Shown here: in pieces, positions 1-12,969 of the stretch
Numbering within the stretch: position 1 is the first letter of the stretch
Layout of the letters: every line of letters begins with the position of its first letter
NCBI RefSeq assembly: GCF_041146795.1
Contig: NC_135185.1
Location: 27,649,529-27,713,528, forward strand
Source: Maylandia zebra
Taxonomy: Eukaryota > Chordata > Actinopteri > Cichliformes > Cichlidae
DNA length: 64,000 bases
Reading direction: 5' to 3'
The notes under the pieces: generated by a model
Seen by the model: the letters and a program-made list of their open reading frames with translations, nothing else
What the model was told of the DNA's origin: nothing
Database searches by the model: none
Program-made: the position numbers and the translations under genes

Positions 1-294
1 CTCAGAAGTTGGGATTTCTGGCATCCCACTTCAAATGGAACACAGCATTAAAGGGACAGTGGCCAAAACAGTTCTTTCAGACAGAGGCTGAACTTAAGAG
101 ACTGCACTAAAACTCAGTGTTACATAAATAAGCAATTTGATTGAACTGGGTGAAACAAAGCTACTTAGAGAATAAAAACAAGGAGCTTCATTCCTTACAA
201 GGATTGCTTAGCAGCTTTACACTAACACATTCTAATAACATTAAACACACAGCACAGTTTGGACTAATGCTTGTTTGTTTGGAGTCCTTTTGAA

Positions 295-505
295 GATATT
301 TTAATGGTTCAAACATCTGGAAAGTATCCCTTCAGAAAATCTCCTGGGTGAGGTGTTTTGACCGAGGACCAGGACGAGAGAGATTTTGTCTCTATGGCCC
401 TAGGAACTTGTTATTATTCCCCTGTAGATGACTCAGGGAGGGGATGTCTGGGTATCTCTGCTTACACTGCTGTTCATAAGCAGTAGAAAATGGATAGATG
501 GATAT
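295..505 (+). repeat. Degenerate 3' end of a Rex3/RTE-like LINE
   Basis: The stretch reads as a mutated version of the LINE 3' end that is much better preserved at 38,385-39,088. It keeps 'ctcctgggtgaggtgtt', then 'gagagattttgtctct', then 'gatgtctgggtatctctgct', and ends in a short (GATG/GATA) tail. No open frame survives, so it is an old fossil. The family name rests on the terminal GATG-type tail and on resemblance to the other copy in this window. Confidence 0.6.
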
Positions 506-839
506 TTTGTGGCAATAAATGGTCAAAATAAAGATTTGAGGTTAAGGTGAGGCTAAATGCAAATGCAGCTGGGGCATTTCATCTACACTAAGACATTAAT
601 GTGCAGTAATTTGTTTAGTAGTTAACTATAAAAGAGGTGAACTAAACAAAAGACCATAAACACGAATGTAGACACCACTGCAGACAAATAAAATAGTAAA
701 TATCCCTCAGTAGATTAAACTGGCAAAACATCTGAAATCTATAACTGCTGCAACCTAGCATCAAAATGTAGATCCCCATGGAAGTTTCTAGAATATGAAA
801 CCATTAGAGGCTAGTACTGCTAAAGTGGGGACAGTTTAT

Positions 840-1075
840 GACCGGGGGTGGGGGTCTCACAGCAGGAAGGCCTTTGAGTTGTTCATTCTTCCTGTCACTA
901 CGTGGGTTTTCTTCTGGTACTCTGGCTTCTACCCACACCTCAGAGTCAGGTTCGGTTAATTAGGGATTCTTAACTGGCTGTGGGGATGACTGGTTGTCTG
1001 TTTGTCCTCTATGTGATTAATTGACAACTTGTCCAAGGTGTTGCCTGCCCCTCATGTCTTATGTCGGCTTCGAGA
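840..1075 (+). repeat. Degenerate tRNA-derived SINE fragment with LINE-type tail
   Basis: It has the recognisable run of phrases of a common teleost SINE: 'tctcacagcaggaaggcc', 'cgtgggttttcttctgg', 'tactctggcttct', 'aattagggattctta', 'ggttgtctgtttgtcct'. The same family occurs in better shape at 33,952-34,236. Many substitutions indicate an old insertion. Confidence 0.55.
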
Positions 1076-1079
1076 AACA

Positions 1080-2560
1080 AAATGTATGTGGTTGTGGGAT
1101 GGGATGTAAAACGTTATCTCACTTTGTTCCCTTAACAAGCAGGACAGACATAAAGAAATGAAGACTGTTAATGTTCAGATTTTTATAAAATCCTGTTATG
1201 CAAACCAGTTGTAATGGTAAGAAAATAAAAGCAATAAAATTATGCAATTAAGTCAACAAGTACAGTCATCACAGAGCAGGGTCACCTTGGGAGGAGAGGA
1301 AAAAATAGAAACGAGAGCAGAGAGCTCGTCATCAGAGCAGAACATGTCCTGAGGCCTGGACACAGATTGAAGCTTCTCTCTGTCTCTGTACTCGTCTACC
1401 GTCTGTGCTTCTCAGACACATAGCCAGATTACCTTGGTGAAACAAAGGCATTTTGTTTTGTGCCTGCTGAGGAAAGCTTTTATCACAAGTGCAAAAAAAA
1501 AAAAGAAGAAGAAGCGAAAAGACCACGCTGATCTCTGTCTGGGTAAGTCTTGCACAATCATCTCAGGGGACCAAAAAAAGGGAGAAAAAGTAACAATTCT
1601 CCATAAAATCACTCTTGTTGTTACATCCAATGGATGAAAAAATGAAAAAAAATTGAAGAAAAGGGTTTAAAAAAACTTTTCAAAACACACGTGTGACAAA
1701 GTTCTAAGCGCCTTATCAGATTTTCCATATTTGGGCAAAAGATAATTTCCTGAAGCATTGTTTCCAGGAAGACACCGTAGCAGCACTTCCTGCAGGGATA
1801 TCCTTGTATATTTCTGTCCACAGGATATTTGTACTAGTTCTGGTCCTATTCATGTCCCTAATATAGTATTTAGCAAAGTAAATTAACTGAAATACTGAAT
1901 GACAGGGAACATTCGGCCCACGTCTTCTTTATCAGCCTCAGCCGCAGAGAAAACATTTCACTGATTGACAGTTTACTTGAGATACTCATCACAACTTCTT
2001 TTTTTTTAATTGAAGACATTGTTTCCAAATGATAATAGAGAGTGTGTGCATGCCAACTTTACCACAGAAGGAAGAAATTAGAGCAGAAATTTGAACCATT
2101 AGAGAAAAAGAGAGTTGACCCTTGGATGGAAATAAAAGTACAGACTGAGAAATAAAAATACTTAAAATAATAATAGTTAGATGAGATGACTAATACCAAT
2201 TTCATCTTTGTTTGCAAAGTTTAATGAGCATTAGTTTGGCAAAAAAAACAGGGAAAGGCCAAACGTGGCTCACAAACTGTACATAAAAGGTGGGTAGAGT
2301 CCCTGTGATGTCATTCACTGTCTTTTCTACTTTGCATTTTGAAACCTCAACAGCTTTTTAGTGGCTACTGTGTTGGTTTTTTAGAGCCTGAAGTGATCAT
2401 ATTTGATTTAGAGTGCAGCGTGCTAATCTATCAGCTAAACCTAGCAAGCTTGCTAAGCAAGATGTAGCCATAACGTGTGAAGTAGCCTGAAGCACAAACC
2501 TCTTGGACATCTTTAGTGTACAGCCGGCTGATAATTTGATGAAAAATGGACCAAATGGTG
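1080..2560. other. Intergenic, no gene recognised
   Basis: AT-rich DNA with short homopolymer runs, for example A-runs near 1,493 and T-runs near 2,000. The only open frames are short, lack splice-site partners, and have low-complexity translations. I see no exon, RNA gene or clear mobile element here. Confidence 0.5.
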
Positions 2561-2569
2561 CCAGCAGCA

Positions 2570-2750
2570 AAAAACATGGAAGAATAGTGAAGGCTTCACA
2601 TTAACTTGGCAAGCCAAAAGTTGTTGGTTCAATTCCAGCTGGATACACAAATCTCCTTTGGGGGAATCTGGTGGAAAACTCAAACCAAACATGGCGCTGC
2701 CTGCTGTAGTGATCTCTTGCAAGGGAGAAGCTGAAAGCAGCTACAGTTGT
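2570..2750 (+). repeat. Possible tRNA-derived SINE fragment
   Basis: The segment 'gttggttcaattccagctgg' resembles a Pol III B box (GGTTCRANTCC) followed by a SINE body. No convincing A box was found and the ends are not defined. It could also be chance. Confidence 0.3.
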
Positions 2751-2831
2751 TATGAAGTGAGTAAAACTTAATTTACTACTAGTCATAATTTAGGAATCTA
2801 ACTGGTTTCAGTCGCCTCAATATCATAAGAT

Positions 2832-2950
2832 TATCCATCCATCCATTCTCTTATGCTTATTCAATTTAGGGTCATGGGGGGCTGGAACCTATCCCAGCTG
2901 TCTTAGGGTGAGTGGCAGGGTGCAGGCTGATCTCAAGATTTATTACAGTG
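2832..2950. repeat. Dispersed teleost repeat (LINE 3' tail with CCAT repeats)
   Basis: Starts with 'atccatccatccattctctt' and continues with 'ggggggctggaacctatccc' and 'agctgtcttagggtgagtgg'. These phrases recur as the tail of LINE/SINE families in many fish genomes. Only the terminal ~120 bp is present, typical of a 5'-truncated insertion. Confidence 0.55.
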
Positions 2951-2959
2951 AATCCAGTG

Positions 2960-4525
2960 GCAAGTCTAGGTTCAGAGTTTTAGGAGTGCTCAGCTCTCAG
3001 TCATGAGGTCATGCATACAGTGCCTTCCAATTAATATTAAAGGAATATGCCACTGGTGCTCAACTCTTTTCACATTTGCAAGCCTCATTTCAGCTGGGTA
3101 CATGCTGTAATGTTACCTTCAAAATGAATTTAAATTGGTAACGACCTATTGTGTCCAAGAATAATTCAGAATGAATAATCGTAGATTTTTATATTTTTCA
3201 CCAGTTTTAGGGTGGAGCCTTTGGTTATCAAATCTGAGGCAAAGGCTCAATCATGTTGACCAAATTTTTCAAAGTAAGAAACATGCACAACATTGTTTCA
3301 GATCACACTGCCAAGCCATACACAAGAAGCAAACTGCTCAGACTGCAAAGTTGCTTTTACATTAAAGTTTTTTGAGTCATACAAATCCTCCCTATATTGT
3401 GCAGACTAAGCACAGAAAGGCTGTGATAATAAAACATTAAAAAAATATTTTTTAATTATTTGGTGAAAAATATTTATTGCTTTTCCAGCTAACTTCATTA
3501 TCTGCCAGTTTACTCACCTGGTTGTTCCTGCTCTTGTACAGTTGTTCTGTCCTGGTCTCCTTTCCACTGAGAATCACACACAAACACATTAAGATAACAT
3601 AATAATATCATTTGATTAATATTATTATAAGAACAAGTTGGGAATCCATATTTGATATCAGTATAACACACAGCTTAGTTATCTGAAATCATCATCTGTG
3701 ACTATGGGCAAAACCACTCCCTTTATAATATACATGTCCACTCTTACCTGTTTATTTTTCACTCTTTTTGCTGAATACAAACTGCTGCTGGACATAGACG
3801 GGTAACATCGTTTTGACTAGCTCTCACCTGGATGTGGAGCTGTACTGTATACAAACAATGAAGCACAGAACAGGAACAGAAATCTTTAACAAGCTGAAAT
3901 GATAAAGCAGCTCCTTTATTATTTTCGTGTGTAGCGATATACGGTACCAGCAGACTAGTTGCACAGAAAGCTAAAATTAGCTAACAATCGCTAGTGATTT
4001 AGCTCATTTTTATTGCTATTTAGAGAACAAATAAAAACAAATAAACATAAAAATAAGCAGACACTTTATCATGCCCCAACTCAGAACATTCTCCCGCATC
4101 TTTTTAAGTGTTCATCAGTGTCTTCATTCTGCCACAAAATCGTGATTAATGACAAGCAACGATGTTGAAGCAGCAGAGCGTCAGTGTGAGCATATTAGCA
4201 CCACTGGACAGTTTTCACTCTAACAAAACTCTATCAAAAGTTCTTGCTATAACTATTTGCAATCAGTCACCAAATTCATTTTTGTGCAATAATCTAGGAA
4301 ACACCGATTTTACCTAATCGTAAAGAGGCCGAAGTCATATTTTTACTCTGGTGTGACATTAGAGGAACTCCAGATTTTGACACATTCATGATGGCTTCGC
4401 ATGGCAGCCTCAGAGGTTCCCTTTGGGCCTGCATCAGTCTAAAGATAACATAAAGTGACTGGCACCGGTAAACTCATAAATGACCGTATCATTTCTTAAA
4501 TAGCACACAATCCTTCAAGTGAAAA
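2960..4525. other. Intergenic, no gene recognised
   Basis: AT-rich DNA. I found no coding exon, splice pair, or repeat that I can name. Confidence 0.45.
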
Positions 4526-4529
4526 CAAA

Positions 4530-4578
4530 ACACACACACACACACATGCACACATACACACACGTATATATATATATA
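4530..4578. repeat. CA/TA microsatellite
   Basis: An interrupted (CA)n run passes directly into a (TA)n run ('cacacacaca...cgtatatatatatatag'). It is simple-sequence DNA of a kind commonly length-polymorphic. Confidence 0.9.
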
Positions 4579-5784
4579 GTATCAGTGGTTATGAGGCAGA
4601 CTATTTCCTACTCATTCACAGTAACTTCCTGGAATTTACAAGAAAGGTTACTGCACCTATCCAAGAAATAGTCTCAGACAAAAAGCTGTCCACTGCTGAC
4701 TTTAAGACCATGAATAGTAAAGGATCTATTCTCATGTCTCTAGTATTTTTATCAAGTAAATAAATAAAAAGTAATGTCCTTGAATGACTAACTTGTCCTT
4801 GTTTATATATGCTTTTCTTTATCTCTTCTTTAGCATCCTGGTATAATGCTAAATAAGCCAAGAGAACTATAGTATGAGTGCCTAGTTACAATTGCAGTAT
4901 TGATTGCACAGCAGTGTTGCACAGTGACCTGTTTAACCTGCTCTGTTTCACATATTTAGGCTCAAGCAGTAAAACTGTATCCCTTACTTGCTCTTCTTCA
5001 TTCTCTCTATCAGGGTCTGCAGGCTGACCCGGCTAGCTGTTGCTAAGTTTATCTCAATAATCTGTGCCTCAGAGGCATGCAAAGGCAACCCAGAAAAGAC
5101 AGAGTGCACTGTCAGAAAAATCAGCAAAGGGAGGAGGTGGTAATGGGAAGAAGGGAGGAGGATGGGATGAAAACTCATGATGGCCTGTTCTGTTTTGCAG
5201 GAGGTGCAAGCTGTAATCTCCTGCAAATGGCTTTGTCAGCACGTGGGTGTGTGCAATGGTTAAGCGTGACAGACCGTTTGCATCACATAACAATAGACAA
5301 TATCAGCTTCAAATGATTGTAGGGTGTTTTTAAATTCATTAGAAATGAGCCCCATGCCATGCTCCCTGTAACCTTTTCTGCTGCTGTTTTCCTGCAAGGC
5401 TCTGGACCTGACTCAGCCACTTAATAATTAACAGCAAGCCCCCAAACCATTTCATGTGGTCCATACTAATTTGGTGATGAAGCACTGGACTGTGTGTATG
5501 TGTCTCTTATAAGCTCACTGGCTTTCACACCAGCCACATTGAATTTTTGTTATGTATACCACAAAAAGAGGTTACAGCCATTTGTTCTTTTGTCATTGAA
5601 AGAATAACTGCTCCACTTAAAGCTCTCATGCTTGTGGCTAAAATGTACACATTTATAGAAATGTATACTTTCAGAGAATACCAGGACACCACCAGAATTA
5701 TGATCCAGTACCACAAAACAAATGCTTTAAAGAATTATACATAGTTTCAGACTGTGTAAAGGTGCCCTGAAGACATTCCAGCAG

Positions 5785-6330
5785 TTAGTAGCAAGATGTA
5801 AGATTCAAGCATAGACTGCATACTCCGAGAGGTACAACCGAGTGCTGGGATAGTGTACAGGAACATCTGCACAACATGTGGACTAAGGGCCCCAACTCCA
5901 CTACAAAGGTGATTGACAACAGCAGGGCAAAGGTCCTGTGGGATATTTGAGGTTCAGACATACAAGCAGCTGCTGTCCAACCAACCAGATGCAGTGGTTG
6001 ACAGAAAACCGCAATTGTGATGGATAAAGCAGGCAAAGCAGCAACTTCAGAAAGAAAGACCATGAGCAGAGAAGTAGTAGGGGCTAAAGGAACAGCTGGA
6101 TCTGATGTAAAAGGTAAAGTCCACAGAAGTTTAGGGGGTTATAAGAGATTTTGGAGATGTAACCCTGAAAAACTGTAACAGTGGCTTCAGCAGATTCAAC
6201 AGGCACAACACCAGAGGTCTCTGTCCAGAAGAGTGCAGTCCTAGGAACAGCTAAGATACTGCGCAGAACTATCAAACTCCCAGGTAGAGGACCAAGCTTG
6301 ACTGGCATTTTCTCCCTTTTCCCCTTAATT
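5785..6330 (+). pseudogene. Fossil of a LINE reverse-transcriptase ORF, C-terminal part
   Basis: Conceptual translation from 6,181 contains 'TTPEVSVQKSAVLGTAKILR', a phrase I recognise from the C-terminal end of reverse-transcriptase ORFs of abundant teleost non-LTR elements. The upstream part to about 5,790 reads as the same ORF in shifted frames, with words such as 'MDKAGKAATSERK'-like coding and several stops. It is broken by frameshifts and stops and cannot encode an active enzyme. The assignment to a specific clade (R2-like or other) is uncertain. Confidence 0.55.
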
Positions 6331-7079
6331 AAGAATGGCTTCTTGATAGCTACCCTTCCACTGAGAATATGCCTGTGAGGATTCAGTGACCAGTACATGG
6401 ATCAACTAAAAATGCCCACATGCGTCTCTGGGGTCCTGTGTAAAGTCTTTGTTGTATTTTATGCCCATTTCTTAGGGACAGGACTTTCTGTTACTGTTCA
6501 TGTGATGTAACCAGTATTTTAATCCTGCCACGTTCTTCTTTTGTCCTCTTGTCTATAGGTCTTTGGGAATCACCTTGTTGGTGGAAAAAATACATTTTTA
6601 TGCTTGCCAAACTGTGTTATCTTTGTTTTTTTTAATAGATTCAACTAAACAGATGTGAACAAACTGTGTGCACGTCTGCTAGTACTAAAGTGCCTAAAGA
6701 TAACATTCAAAATTTCTGCAAACTATTGCCCTACTACAGCTGAAGAGGTTTGTGAACTGCACATCACATGTCCTATACTTGACACAACTCCATTTCTGCA
6801 TGTTGTAGTTTTTCTTTTTTTCTTCTTTTCTTGAGTAATTGATTTCCTGATTTTTAGGTTTCGTAGGTTTTTTAAATTTTGTGTTGTGTCACAGGTTATA
6901 AAGATGATGTGTGCGGGAGAAAACCCATTTCTGAATTCTTTGACCACATTATCATAATTACATCATCTTGTGATGCCGTGCCTATAATGTCAACTGTAAA
7001 CATACCAAATTAGTTCACAGTTTCAGCACACCATGCCAAGATATGCCTAGTTATTGCCTAAACATTTCGACCTGGAGTC

Positions 7080-7330
7080 CAGATCTAAGTACAACTGTAC
7101 TGACCTGAGAGAGACAGGATCATGGCTAAGCTGGAAAGCTGGACCCTCCGTGGCCACTTACCAGTACTATGTGAAGCACCCTCTGTAACCGACCAGCTGC
7201 AGCACCACAGCAGCAGTGATCACTGAGATACATGGCTACAAGATGAACACTCACAAGGAGCAGTACCCTCCATGACAAAGGAGACTAGAGAAGAAGATCA
7301 AGGCAGCAAGGAGGGACGCTGACCAGCTCT
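7080..7330 (+). pseudogene. Second fossil piece of a LINE ORF
   Basis: Translated in pieces it gives 'EIHGYKMNTHKEQYPP' and, after a stop, 'RRLEKKIKAARRDADQL'. Both look like segments of the same type of teleost LINE ORF as the fragment at 5,785-6,330, from a part lying further upstream in the ORF. The two pieces are out of normal order, so this is either a separate insertion or a rearranged copy. It is inactive. Confidence 0.45.
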
Positions 7331-7339
7331 TCATACTGG

Positions 7340-10300
7340 AGACCCTTTCTTGGATGTCTGCCAATATGATGGTTACTGGATCCTGTTCAGGGAGGTTGCT
7401 GTGGTCTGCACTTACATCCACTAGCCACTGAGAATTGCTGTTATGGGTTGCATCCGTCTCCCAAATGCTCTTCCAGTATTGCTCCATCACTGTTTATGTT
7501 TCTTACATCTGGTTGTGCATTTTAGTAAACCTTTTTTTCACCTACAGAATTGAAAAGGGAGTCATTCTAATCAAAAAGTGGTCATCATGATCATCTACTT
7601 TAATCAATTACCAAAGCAAATAAGAAACAAGCATTTTTCAATGTTTTCTCAAACCTTGTCATCCCCATTATTTCCCTTTGATTCAGCAGCAGCTTTCTCT
7701 GCAGGCATGTTGTGGCAGTGTCTGTTTGCTTTCTGTCCCAGTGGTTGTGCGGTGCCCTCTGATGACTCATAAAAAAAACTCAAGAGAAAAAAAAGAAAAT
7801 AAAAGGACCTCTGCGCATGCTTCTGCGTTTTGCATTTGTCTCTTGGTCAAAGTGTTGCTATAGTGTTTGCCACAAACAAACAATAATATTCATCCTCAGT
7901 TGCATTGCGGCCACATAGGATACAGACTCTGTGACACTTTACAATTCATGCCTGGGGCACACAGCAGTGGGCCACTCATCTCACCTTTGGGTAAACCACA
8001 GGGAGTGGCCAGAATCAAACCAGCTTTAGTAAGTTTTCATTTTAGTTCATTACAGTTGAAGAAGAAAAAGGCCCGTTTGATGTCTGCGCAAGTGTATTTC
8101 TTGAACTTTTAATGCGTTTAAAAATTTACTTTCATAACATTAATTATGCATACCTAACATTTCTGCTCAACATTTTTGATGAACAAATACAGAACAGCTT
8201 ATTTTTACTTTTTCTTTTAATGACAATTTTCTATCAATCCTTTAACTGCATAAAAGCAGCTTAACAATCACAAGAATACAGACTTGATGCTCACTGTGTT
8301 GAACTACAAATCTCTAGCAAGATTCAAGCAGGATGTGATTGGCATGCTAGACAAAAATTCCCAGAATGACACATCCAATGCATCCAAACGAATAATATGT
8401 TTATACAGGAAGCATATCGGTCCAAGGATTAAACAGAAGGTGGATGTGTACAGAAAATACTTTCATGCAGAGCCTTTGGTTTGTGGTACAACTGAAAAAT
8501 ATATTCCTACTAGGACACCAACGCCTCTCCCCTAAGAAGACACGCGTCCTCGTAATCGCACTTCCTGGGAGAAAGCATTCACTCTCTCCTCTGCTTTCAT
8601 TCTTGGCTGCATTCCTGTGCAGAGTTGGTCACGTTTCAACTCAGCAAGTCGACACAGAAGCCCATCAGCCCTTCTGTCTCCTCTCCTAAGAATATGCATG
8701 CAGGGTGTTGGTAGCTGGGCGTGTACCTTGCAAACACACAGTAACAATGCTTTTTACACAGATAAGTAGATGTTTGTGCTAATTGTTAATACCATGTGCG
8801 TGTTTCCAACTTTCCATGCAGCAATAAAGCAAAAATAAACGGATGAAAAAGAGCCCATGAAGATGAAACAATGAAAAAGAGACAGATGGCAACTGGGAGA
8901 GAAAGAGGAGCACTTCAGCCTACTCTTATCTCTGTTTCATTTGGCTGAGTCTTCGGTACTGTAGCACCCTGGGTGGGAGTTTTTGGAAGCCCGCTTGTTG
9001 TGTAACACCATTTGCTTCCTCCACACAATCTATACTACAGCAAGGTTGAATTACAACGGCTTTAATCTTTATGGGGAAGGGTATTTAAAATGTTTTGCTG
9101 GCTTCATGCTACCCCTTCCGACTTCCTCTTTAATACAGTGTAAAAGGGAATCTACAAAATTCAATGAATGCATTAGTTAGAAGGCCCAGTGTGTGAAATT
9201 CTTCCCTTTTCAGTTCATCTACCCTGCTGACTGATTGGGCATTCTGATGTGAAATTACAGCTTCTCAATTTAAAAATACAATCTGTTCAATAAGTGCTGT
9301 GGGAGGACTGACAATTAGCCAATCAGCGCCATGGACAGTATCAATGTTGTTGTCAAGCTGAGTGCCAGACTGAGTGGACAATTCTGTGTGATATCAAACA
9401 AAGTCAGCCTGAATTCAAAATCAAAAACTGCATTTTTTACTTCAATATGTCCGGGGAAGGTCTTTGTGCTTAGGAAGCACTGCAGACTGGGAGCGCTATG
9501 ATCTCATTCTGAACACTGGGCTTGGATTCCCTTTGGCTGCTAGTCAAGGTCAAGACACCAGTTATCCTCTTTTTCATAACAGTCAGCACAACTTTGTATA
9601 TATTTCACTTGGACGGATGATTTCTGCCTGCATCACATAAGGTTTTGAGAGGAAAAGTCTGAGGGGGAAAAAGTGTCTCTGTGGGATTTGAATCATAGTC
9701 TCTTGCGTAAATGACACAGATCACAGATCAAAGATGAACTTTGACCACCGTTTCAAGAAATGAGAGCAACAGGAGCTGTCATACATTTTCTTGACTGACA
9801 CAGCTTGGTGTGAACAGGGCTGCTCAGGTGCTATATCCTGTCATCGCATAGCAACAGTCAACTCTAAATCTATGCTAAAGCCTTATCGGGGATTCACTAC
9901 ACTAAAAGCCTGTTTGGACTAAAAAGACTTGATTAGATTTAAAAATTGCAGAAGTGACATATTAGCCTTGTAGTTAGCCTTGTAGTTAAGTCGCACTCAC
10001 AGCACCTTGAATATATTACTTGTTTTCTGAAGAGAACTGAAGCTGAGGTCTGGTATAAGGCTTGGGTTTAAGTCTCAGTTTTTGGACTAGGTTTTTAGAG
10101 TAATGAAACATTTCCACTACAGTATAGTAGTTATATTTTTTCCTAACTTCACATTGTGGCTGCTCGTTATATCGGATATAGCAACAGGAAATGTGAACCT
10201 GAGCAAGAGAAGCCGCCACACTGCAGGGTAGAGACAGCTCAAAACTAGAGCTGAAGCTATGGGAATTCCCAACCTTTTAACCAGTGCTTTTTATAGCATC

Positions 10301-12685
10301 TGGTCTATTGTGAACAGGAGACACTTCATCTAACAGTGGCATCTCTAAAGACAAAAATAGCCACCTTATTTGTCACCTACAGAGGCAATGCGTAAGTGTT
10401 AAATCAAATATGGACTTTTTGTTTGAAGGTCCATATTTATCTTCATTAAAGGGGACCAGTTGGGCTTTTTGTTTCCTGTCATGTGACAGAGTGCTCATAT
10501 GGTGATTCGAATGATCAGTTTCAGGCAATTCATTTCCACTCTTGCCTCTATATGATGTCAATGAGGGCAGATATGCACACAGCCCATCTTCACAGTTCAA
10601 GCCAGAGGCAGCCAATCACAAGACAGCTGGCTTAAAAAAAAGGCAGTAGCAGGGGGCGGGGAGTTGTGGCACACTGTAGTGAGATAATGCTTTGAGGTCA
10701 GAGATTCATGACTGTGGTTACTATAGCATTTTGTATATGTGCGCATGTATGTATGGATTGGACTGCTTGGGAAAACACAGTTAATAAATATTTTAACTCA
10801 CACTTGGTGAGCAAAGAGTGATGAACCAGCAGTGTGATTGTTTTAGTCAGTACATATGTGTGTGTCTGAGCATGTTTGACTGCTGGGCATCCCTGGAAAG
10901 GCTGAGTCAGTCGAGAACCACAGGGTGAGTGAAAACAGGGTTGGGAGGGAGAACAGGTACTGAGCGTTATGAAAGCAGAGTACGTGGGAAAGGGAAAAGA
11001 AACTCGAGGACACTGTGTGAAGGGTATGCTGCAACCTAAAAAAAGCCCTTCTCTTTTCTATCACGCAAATGAGAAGGACAAAAGCCATCAGTACATATCC
11101 CAAACTCCTCTTTAGCTCTTAATACAACACAAAGATGTGTTTTACATTTTTTTATCCACATGGCATGCTTATCTTGAAAGACATTTCCTCTTCTTTTTCT
11201 TTCCCATCTGCTGCTGGTTCTAAGAACAGAGGACCTGTATAGTAAAACAGATTAGCTGACTTTGATGGGGTACATTTTCTACCAATAGCTTATCTTAGCA
11301 CACATGTTGTGTTTAAAGAGAGCAGATGAAGGGCGAAGGAAGCTCTGATTGTCCAAAATCTGTGATTTTGGAGAACTAGAATTACTGTCATGTCCATCGT
11401 AAAGCACTAGCTAAAGAGCGTGAGTGACTAAATTTAACTGAAATCCTAGGTCCATCTGTTTGCTTAGCCCATGTTCACACCCAGCAGGCATGTTTGTGCA
11501 AATTATTTTGTTTTTAAGCTTGTGATTTTAATAGGAACCAGAAACTTTAAAAAGTACTCCATGAGGCATGCTGAAAGTGCAAAAAAAAACTATGAACAGT
11601 CATTACAGTTCTAATATAATAAAAACATATGGATAAATTTGAGTTTAAATCTCATATTCACTATGTTTGCATATATGTCGATATTTTACATTAGCTGTAA
11701 TAACATCTAGCACTGAAATACTCAGAGATTCAGCTATTTGTGACACATTCCAGAAAGTGCATTATGTTTTTATAAATGATAAATCGTGATCTTAAATCTT
11801 CCTTTAATCGCCTGTGACTCTATAAACAAGACCTCTAAAAACAAGACCTCTAAAAGCTAAGATTCTGAAACAAAGTGTCTATTGCTCAATTGTTGTTCTG
11901 ACCTTTTCCATTTATGTCTTGGATTAAAAGGCCCCGTTAGCTTGCTTTAGGTCTGTTAGGAGTGGTAACTAATGCATCTACACTAACCCACTCATATATA
12001 TGACTAAGGTACACAGACTATATGTAAAAGATTTTTAAATCGGGATGTGACCATATTTGGATGAAAGGGTAGACCTGTGCAGGGTTACATAACTATCTTG
12101 ATGATTAAGGTGCATCAGTGCAGTAGGTGTGGCGAGGAAAATCCCAAATATTTGGCCAATAGAGGGGATTTAATTAGTGTCTTTTAGCAGAACAAAAAAA
12201 CAATGTTACCAGACTTTCATTCAAAACACACAATTGCTTAACAATGGAAAAAAAATGCACACATAAGTGTTTGTAATGTGTCACTCGGACACATTAAACT
12301 AAGCTGTCATGTAGTTTTGTAGTAGTCTGTAGTTAAAGTGAGGTAGCAATTCTTGACACCAGCAATTGCCAGAATTGGGTTTGGTCTGAAATTTACCCGT
12401 TAAAACCTGAAATATGAAATAATTGCTAGAAATATTTGAAAATGGGGAGTTTATTGAACCATCTGACAAATTTGTTTTAAAAAATGAATTCAATTTTAAT
12501 ATACATATATGACTTAATTATATCATGTTTGTTATATCTGGCATTTAAAAAAAAGAGATCACACTGATGATGTAGAAGTCTAAAAAACTGTATGTATCAA
12601 ATATGATAAGCTTCTATGTTATAGTTTGACATGAAAGTGATGAAGGAAATGCAAAGCAGTACACTGTTTCTTGAAGCCCCTGTGG
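7340..12685. other. Intergenic, no gene recognised
   Basis: About 5.3 kb of unannotated DNA. Open frames are short and not arranged as exons with splice sites. Isolated features include a local direct repeat of 'acaagacctctaaaa' near 11,826 and 11,841, and homopolymer runs. The human neighbour TAF1B would be expected on this side of YWHAQ on the opposite strand, but I could not see any of its exons. Confidence 0.4.
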
Positions 12686-12689
12686 GCGA

Positions 12690-12960
12690 TGCAACAGGTT
12701 ACCAATTTTTTTTTCTTCCTATAGTGCCAAATCACAACAGGAGGCACTGCAAGGCACATTATATTAAAAGGTAAAGGCCCTTCAATAATACAGATAAAAC
12801 CTCAACAACCAGACCCCCACTTGGTTACAGTGAGTAGGAAAAACTCCCATTTTACAGAAAGAAACCTCTGGCAGAACCAGGATCAGGGAGGGGCAGTCAT
12901 CTGCCTCAGCCAGTTGGGGGTGGGGGGAGGGAGACGGGACAAGGGTTACTGCTGACATAC
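12690..12960 (-). repeat. Dispersed teleost repeat with 'CTGGTTCTGCC' core, old copy
   Basis: Contains 'aggaaaaactcccatttt', 'aaacctctggcagaaccagg' and 'catctgcctcagcc'. These are the reverse complement of the element at 26,355-26,570 and match the copy at 48,734-48,880 in the same orientation. It is the most diverged of the copies in this window. Confidence 0.6.
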
Positions 12961-12969
12961 AGTTCACCC

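Noticed and set aside
7867-8535. Short plus-strand ORFs of 81-83 codons upstream of ywhaq
   Set aside because: No recognisable protein, no splice partners, and ordinary intergenic composition.
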